Part shown: one piece after another, positions 60,327-64,000 of the stretch | Numbering within the stretch: the stretch's first letter is position 1 | How the letters are laid out: every line of letters begins with the position of its first letter | Source of the DNA: JAENVU01 sp963801105 | GTDB taxonomy: Bacteria; Actinomycetota; Acidimicrobiia; IMCC26256; JAENVU01 | Assembly: GCA_963801105.1 (NCBI GenBank) | Contig: CAWDDH010000003.1 | Span: 3,596,001-3,660,000, forward strand | Reading direction: 5' to 3' | DNA: 64,000 nt | The notes under the pieces: generated by a model | What the model saw: only the letters and a program-made list of their open reading frames with translations | Told to the model about the DNA's origin: nothing | Databases searched by the model: none | Translations under genes and position numbers: made by a program

Positions 60327-61109
60327 ATGGGTGCACTGGATGGCAAGGTCGCGCTGATCACAGGCGCGGCGTCGGGAATCGGGCAGGCGACCGCCGAGCG
60401 GCTCGCGACCGAAGGGGCGCGGATCTGCGCGGTGGACTTCGACGACGGCGCCGGTCGGGCCGTGGCCAACTCGGTGGACGGCGTGTTCGTGCACGCCGAC
60501 GCGGGCGAGGCGAGCGAGGTGGACGCCGCGTTCGCCGAGTGCGAGCGCACGCTCGGTGGCGTGGACATCGCGTATCTCAACGCGGGCATCGCGATCGGCG
60601 TCGCCGACCTCACCACCCTGACCGATCAGGACTATCACCGGATCATGCGCGTGAACGTGGACGGCGTGGTGTGGGGCACCCGGGCGGCCATCCCGACGAT
60701 GGAGCGTCGTGGTGGTGGCGCGATCGTCGCGACCAGCTCGCTCGCCGGGTTGATCCCGTTCCCGTTCGACCCCGTCTACGACCTGAGCAAGCACGCGGTC
60801 GTCGGGTTCATCCGCAGTGTCGCACCGACGCTGACCGGCAGGGGCATCACCGCGAACACGGTGAACCCGGGCATGACCGACACCAACATTCTGAGCGAGG
60901 ACGCGAAGGCGATGTTCACCGCCAACGACTTCCCGTTGATGCCACCGAGCCAGATCGCGGAGGCGGTGCTGACGATCGTCACGACCGGCCGGACCGGCGA
61001 GTGCTGGGTCTGCCAGCCCGGCCGTGAGGCCGAGCCGTACCGCTTCCACGACGTCCCCGGGCCCCGGGCCGCCGGGGCGATCGGCCGCCGCCCACCCGCT
61101 GTCGGCTGA
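60327..61109 (+). CDS. short-chain dehydrogenase/reductase, TetR-controlled
   Basis: Classical SDR, 260 aa from ATG 60327 (a GTG at 60318 is an alternative). ITGAASGIGQATAERLA is the cofactor motif with AVDFDD after strand two (Asp suggests NAD). YLNAGI replaces NNAG, VATSSLAGL gives the Ser and YDLSKHAVV the YxxxK pair. NPGMTDTNI follows. It faces the TetR gene across the operator, so it is probably the regulated gene, induced by its substrate or product. The substrate is unknown. Confidence 0.9.
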   Translation: MGALDGKVALITGAASGIGQATAERLATEGARICAVDFDDGAGRAVANSVDGVFVHADAGEASEVDAAFAECERTLGGVDIAYLNAGIAIGVADLTTLTDQDYHRIMRVNVDGVVWGTRAAIPTMERRGGGAIVATSSLAGLIPFPFDPVYDLSKHAVVGFIRSVAPTLTGRGITANTVNPGMTDTNILSEDAKAMFTANDFPLMPPSQIAEAVLTIVTTGRTGECWVCQPGREAEPYRFHDVPGPRAAGAIGRRPPAVG

Positions 61110-61175
61110 CCGCACCCCGCCCGCCGCCGAAACTCGCTGCGAGCGACCCGCGGCCCCACCGGTATCGTGGAACGG

Positions 61176-61724
61176 ATGTCCCACCCCGACCCGAGCACCG
61201 ATCCTCGCACCGTGGTCCCCGAGGTCGTCGACGGCCCACCGCTCCCGGGGGGTGGAGATCCGGTCGACGCCCTGCTCAACGTTCCGGCCGAGGGATCCGG
61301 CCCGGAGACCGACGAGCAGGTCCTCCGTCCGACGAAGCTCATCCGCATCGCGTCGATGGTGCGCACGATGCTCGACGAGGTCCGCCGGGCACCCCTCGAC
61401 GACGCCGGGCGGCGGGCACTCCGCGAGATCCACGAGCGGTCGCTCCACGAGCTCGAGGGCGTGCTGTCTCCCGAGCTGCAGCAGGAGCTGAGCGAGGTCG
61501 TGCTGCCGTTCAGCGCGGAGACGCCGACCGAGTCCGAGCTGCGCATCTCCCAGGCCCAGCTCGTCGGCTGGCTCGAGGGACTCTTCCACGGGATCCAGGC
61601 GACGCTCTTCACCCAGCAGGCGATGGCACAACAGCAGTTCGAGGAGGTGCGCCGCCGCCAGGCCCTGCAGATCGGTGCGCCGGACGGCAGCGGCGAACCG
61701 CGTCCGCCCGGCGCGTACCTCTGA
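61176..61724 (+). CDS. bpa: bacterial proteasome activator (Bpa/PafE family, DUF2587)
   Basis: ATP-independent ring activator that opens the 20S proteasome gate, 182 aa. The central helices are as in M. tuberculosis Rv3780: LRPTKLIRIASMVRTMLDEVRRAPLDDAGR (given here as two conserved blocks around RIASMVR and LDDAGRRALREIHE), then LQQELSEVVLPF and ELRISQAQLVGWLEGLFHGIQATLF. The C-terminus PPGAYL matches the GQYL-type proteasome-docking tail. It implies that the organism has prcB/prcA, which are not in the window. ATG 61176 is used; GTG 61167 is an alternative. It is 2 nt from the DAHP synthase gene. Confidence 0.9.
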   Translation: MSHPDPSTDPRTVVPEVVDGPPLPGGGDPVDALLNVPAEGSGPETDEQVLRPTKLIRIASMVRTMLDEVRRAPLDDAGRRALREIHERSLHELEGVLSPELQQELSEVVLPFSAETPTESELRISQAQLVGWLEGLFHGIQATLFTQQAMAQQQFEEVRRRQALQIGAPDGSGEPRPPGAYL

Positions 61725-61726
61725 CC

Positions 61727-63076
61727 ATGAGCGCACCCGTCGAATCTCCCTGGAGCCCGGACTCCTGGCGCGCGCGTCCCGCCGCGCAGCAGCCCGGGTG
61801 GCCCGACTCCCTCGCGGCCGTCGTCGATGAGCTCTCCACGATTCCGCCCCTCGTCTTCGCGGGTGAGGCCCGGTCGCTCACCGAGTCCCTCGCGCTCGCC
61901 ACCGAGGGCAAGGCGTTCGTGCTCCAGGCCGGCGACTGCGCGGAGACGTTCAGCGCGTTCTCGGCGAACGCGATCCGCGACAAGCTCAAGATCATCCTGC
62001 AGATGTCGGTGGTGCTGACCTACGGCACCGGTGTTCCGACCGTGAAGATCGGTCGGATCGCCGGGCAGTTCGCGAAGCCACGGTCGTCCGACACCGAGGT
62101 CCGCGACGGCGTCGAGCTCCCGAGCTTCCGCGGCGACATGGTCAACGACATCACATTCGACGTGGACGCCCGCCGTCCTGATCCACAACGGCTCCTGCAG
62201 GGATACCACCAGTCCGCGTCGACGCTGAACCTCCTGCGCGCCTTCACCAAGGGTGGCTACGCCGACCTCGCCCAGGCGCACGCATGGAACCAGGACTTCG
62301 TGACGTCGAGCCCCGAGGGGCGTCGCTACGAGAGCCTGGCCGCAGAGATCGAGCGCGCGCTGCGGTTCATGGCCGCGTGCGGCATCGATCTCGACGCCGA
62401 GCTCCAGCTGCACCAGGTGGACTGCTACACCTCCCACGAGGCACTCCTCCTCGAATACGAGCAGGCGCTCACCCGTCAGGACTCGCTGACCGGCGACTGG
62501 TACGACTGCTCGGCGCACCTGCTCTGGATCGGCGACCGCACCCGCCAGCTCGACGGCGCCCACGTCGAGTTCCTCGCGGGCGTGGGCAACCCGATCGGCG
62601 TGAAGCTCGGACCCTCGATCGACCCCGACGAAGCGGTGGCGCTGTGCAAGCGGCTCAACCCCGAGGCCCGACCGGGACGGCTCATGCTGATCAGCCGCAT
62701 GGGTGCCGACCTCGTCGAGGAGCGCCTCCCGCCGCTGATCGCCGCCGTTCGCGACACCGGCCAACCGGTCGTATGGGCCTGCGATCCGATGCACGGCAAC
62801 ACCTTCGCCCATTCCAGCGGCCTGAAGACGCGCCGGTTCGACGACGTGATGCGCGAGCTCCGCGGATTCTTCCGCACCTGCCACTCGCTCGGCGTCTGGC
62901 CCGGCGGCGTGCACGTCGAGCTGACCGGCGAGGACGTCACCGAGTGCCTCGGCGGCACCGAGGAGGTGCTCGACGCACACCTCGAGCAGCGGTACGAGAC
63001 CGCGTGTGACCCGCGCCTCAACGCCCGCCAGTCGCTCGATCTCGCCTTCCAGACGGCCGAGTTGCTGAGAACCTGA
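61727..63076 (+). CDS. aroG: class II 3-deoxy-7-phosphoheptulonate (DAHP) synthase
   Basis: First enzyme of the shikimate pathway, joining PEP and erythrose 4-phosphate, 449 aa. Plant/actinobacterial type II motifs: FVLQAGDCAETFSAF near residue 67 (metal-binding Cys), GRIAGQFAKPRS, DMVNDITFD, the WIGDRTRQLDGAHVEF block, GNPIGVKLGPS and VWACDPMHGNTF. GVWPGGVHVELTGEDVTECLGG completes the active site. The length is close to that of M. tuberculosis AroG. It begins 2 nt after bpa and is followed after 41 nt by kgd. Confidence 0.95.
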   Translation: MSAPVESPWSPDSWRARPAAQQPGWPDSLAAVVDELSTIPPLVFAGEARSLTESLALATEGKAFVLQAGDCAETFSAFSANAIRDKLKIILQMSVVLTYGTGVPTVKIGRIAGQFAKPRSSDTEVRDGVELPSFRGDMVNDITFDVDARRPDPQRLLQGYHQSASTLNLLRAFTKGGYADLAQAHAWNQDFVTSSPEGRRYESLAAEIERALRFMAACGIDLDAELQLHQVDCYTSHEALLLEYEQALTRQDSLTGDWYDCSAHLLWIGDRTRQLDGAHVEFLAGVGNPIGVKLGPSIDPDEAVALCKRLNPEARPGRLMLISRMGADLVEERLPPLIAAVRDTGQPVVWACDPMHGNTFAHSSGLKTRRFDDVMRELRGFFRTCHSLGVWPGGVHVELTGEDVTECLGGTEEVLDAHLEQRYETACDPRLNARQSLDLAFQTAELLRT

Positions 63077-63117
63077 GGCTCGGTCCGACGCGACCCGAGA
63101 GCGGTACCCTCGAGGTC

Positions 63118-64000
63118 GTGGCCAACACCTTCGAGGATCTCGGACCGAACTCGGGGCTGGTCGACGAGATGTACCGCCAGTACGTGGCGGATCCCTCGTC
63201 GGTCTCTCCGTCGTGGCAAGAGTTCTTCTCCGACTACGTCCCGCCCGGCACCCGCCCGACCAACGGGGACCTCGCCGGGCGTGAGGAGCCCCCCGCGTCC
63301 TCGGCCCCGACGTCGTCGGTCACGTTGCGCCAGGAGCCGCCGGCCGAGCCCCGCCGGCCGGGTGCTGCGGCCCCGATCGTGCTCGACGGTGAGACGTCCC
63401 GGCCGATCCGGGGCGCGGCGGCGCGGATCGTCGAGAACATGGAGGCCAGCCTCGGCGTCCCGACGGCCACGTCCGTCCGGGACGTGCCGGCCAAGTTGCT
63501 CGAGGTCAACCGCCAGATCCTGAACAACCACCTCGGGCGCACGGCCCGCGGCAAGGTGAGCTTCACCCACCTGATCGCCTACGCCACGCTGCGGGCGATC
63601 CGTCAGGTCCCGGCGATGAGCGCCGGGTACGGGGTGGAGGAGGGCGCCCCCGTGATCGTCCGCCACGACCACGTGAACCTCGGGCTCGCGGTCGACGTCG
63701 CCAAGTCCGACGGCTCACGCACACTCCTCGTGCCCAACGTCAAGCACGCCGACGATCTGGACTTCGCGGGGTTCTTCGCCGCGTACGAGGAGTTGATCCG
63801 CAAGGTGCGCACCGGCGCGATCACCCCCGACGACTTCGCGGGGACCACCGTGACCATCACCAATCCCGGGATGATCGGCACCGTCCACTCGGTGCCGCGC
63901 CTCATGCCCGGCCAGGGGTTCATCCTCGGCGTCGGCGCGATCGGCTACCCGGCCGAGTACGAGGGCGCCGACCCGGCGACGATCGCCCGACTCGGCGTGT
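63118..64000 (+). CDS. kgd: multifunctional 2-oxoglutarate metabolism enzyme (Kgd), 5' part
   Basis: Start of the large actinobacterial protein that fuses an E2-type succinyltransferase core to a 2-oxoglutarate dehydrogenase/decarboxylase E1. GTG 63118 begins with the SucA-like N-terminal peptide (GLVDEMYRQYVADPSSVSPSWQEFFSDY, given here by its key WQEFF). A Pro-rich linker of about 60 residues follows, then the E2 core from about 95: RPIRGAAARIVENMEASL, KVSFTHLIAYATLRAI, VNLGLAVDVAKSDGSRTLLVP and TVTITNPGMIGTVHSVPRLMPGQG. No lipoyl domain precedes it, as in Kgd. The window ends at residue 294 of an expected 1,200 or more. It acts in the TCA cycle. Confidence 0.93.
   Translation, partial: MANTFEDLGPNSGLVDEMYRQYVADPSSVSPSWQEFFSDYVPPGTRPTNGDLAGREEPPASSAPTSSVTLRQEPPAEPRRPGAAAPIVLDGETSRPIRGAAARIVENMEASLGVPTATSVRDVPAKLLEVNRQILNNHLGRTARGKVSFTHLIAYATLRAIRQVPAMSAGYGVEEGAPVIVRHDHVNLGLAVDVAKSDGSRTLLVPNVKHADDLDFAGFFAAYEELIRKVRTGAITPDDFAGTTVTITNPGMIGTVHSVPRLMPGQGFILGVGAIGYPAEYEGADPATIARLGV

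Overview
The window is about 70% GC, densely coded and full of 1-4 nt gene overlaps. It reads as an actinobacterium, most likely of class Acidimicrobiia. The supporting evidence is a bacterial proteasome activator (Bpa family), a class II DAHP synthase next to a Kgd-type 2-oxoglutarate enzyme with fused E2 and E1 parts, the argS-lysA-hom-thrC ... rho-rpmE ... prfA-prmC arrangement known from Mycobacterium, and frequent GTG/TTG starts. The class assignment is inference. No insertion sequence, prophage, CRISPR array or rRNA was seen. There is one tRNA (Arg, CCG).

Region 1 (1-30.6 kb) is a surface polysaccharide locus. It holds a DegT-type aminotransferase, a UDP-GlcNAc 2-epimerase, a priming sugar transferase (27545-28240), six or seven glycosyltransferases, a membrane GT39-like glycosyltransferase, an O-antigen-ligase/polymerase-like protein, a Wzz/BY-kinase protein, a flippase, a Wzm/Wzt ABC exporter with a carbohydrate-binding tail on Wzt, and two methyltransferases. 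One methyltransferase carries a coiled coil and could cap the chain. Embedded exported proteins are an FG-GAP propeller protein with five tandem C-terminal repeats, an unknown secreted protein behind a structured leader, two lipoproteins, a small LPXTG protein with a clear promoter, and a DUF4012 protein.

Region 2 (30.6-35 kb) holds two adjacent RecB-like Fe-S proteins, a thiolase-like enzyme, a nitroreductase and a DUF983 protein.

Region 3 (35-50.2 kb) is the conserved core block on the minus strand: argS-lysA-hom-thrC, then rho, rpmE, a DUF1385 protein, a ferritin-like protein, prfA and prmC. No thrB is present. Where Mycobacterium has thrB there is an ApgM-like protein, the family proposed to supply homoserine kinase activity.

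Region 4 (50.4-57 kb) is signalling: a GGDEF protein whose first residues look like the ParA-contacting N-terminus of ParB, an overlapping unknown partner, tRNA-Arg, a secreted phosphoesterase, a histidine kinase/LuxR regulator pair, a Flp-pilin-like peptide and a stand-alone DnaB-C-like ATPase.

Region 5 (57-64 kb) is metabolic: aldehyde dehydrogenase, a HAD/GNAT/TetR operon facing a short-chain dehydrogenase across a perfect 16-bp palindrome, Bpa, DAHP synthase and the start of kgd.

Six genes (DegT aminotransferase, polymerase-like protein, FG-GAP protein, thiolase, homoserine dehydrogenase, response regulator) appear broken by small indels, mostly in C runs or CG-alternating runs. Because some are essential or otherwise intact, assembly error is the likeliest explanation.
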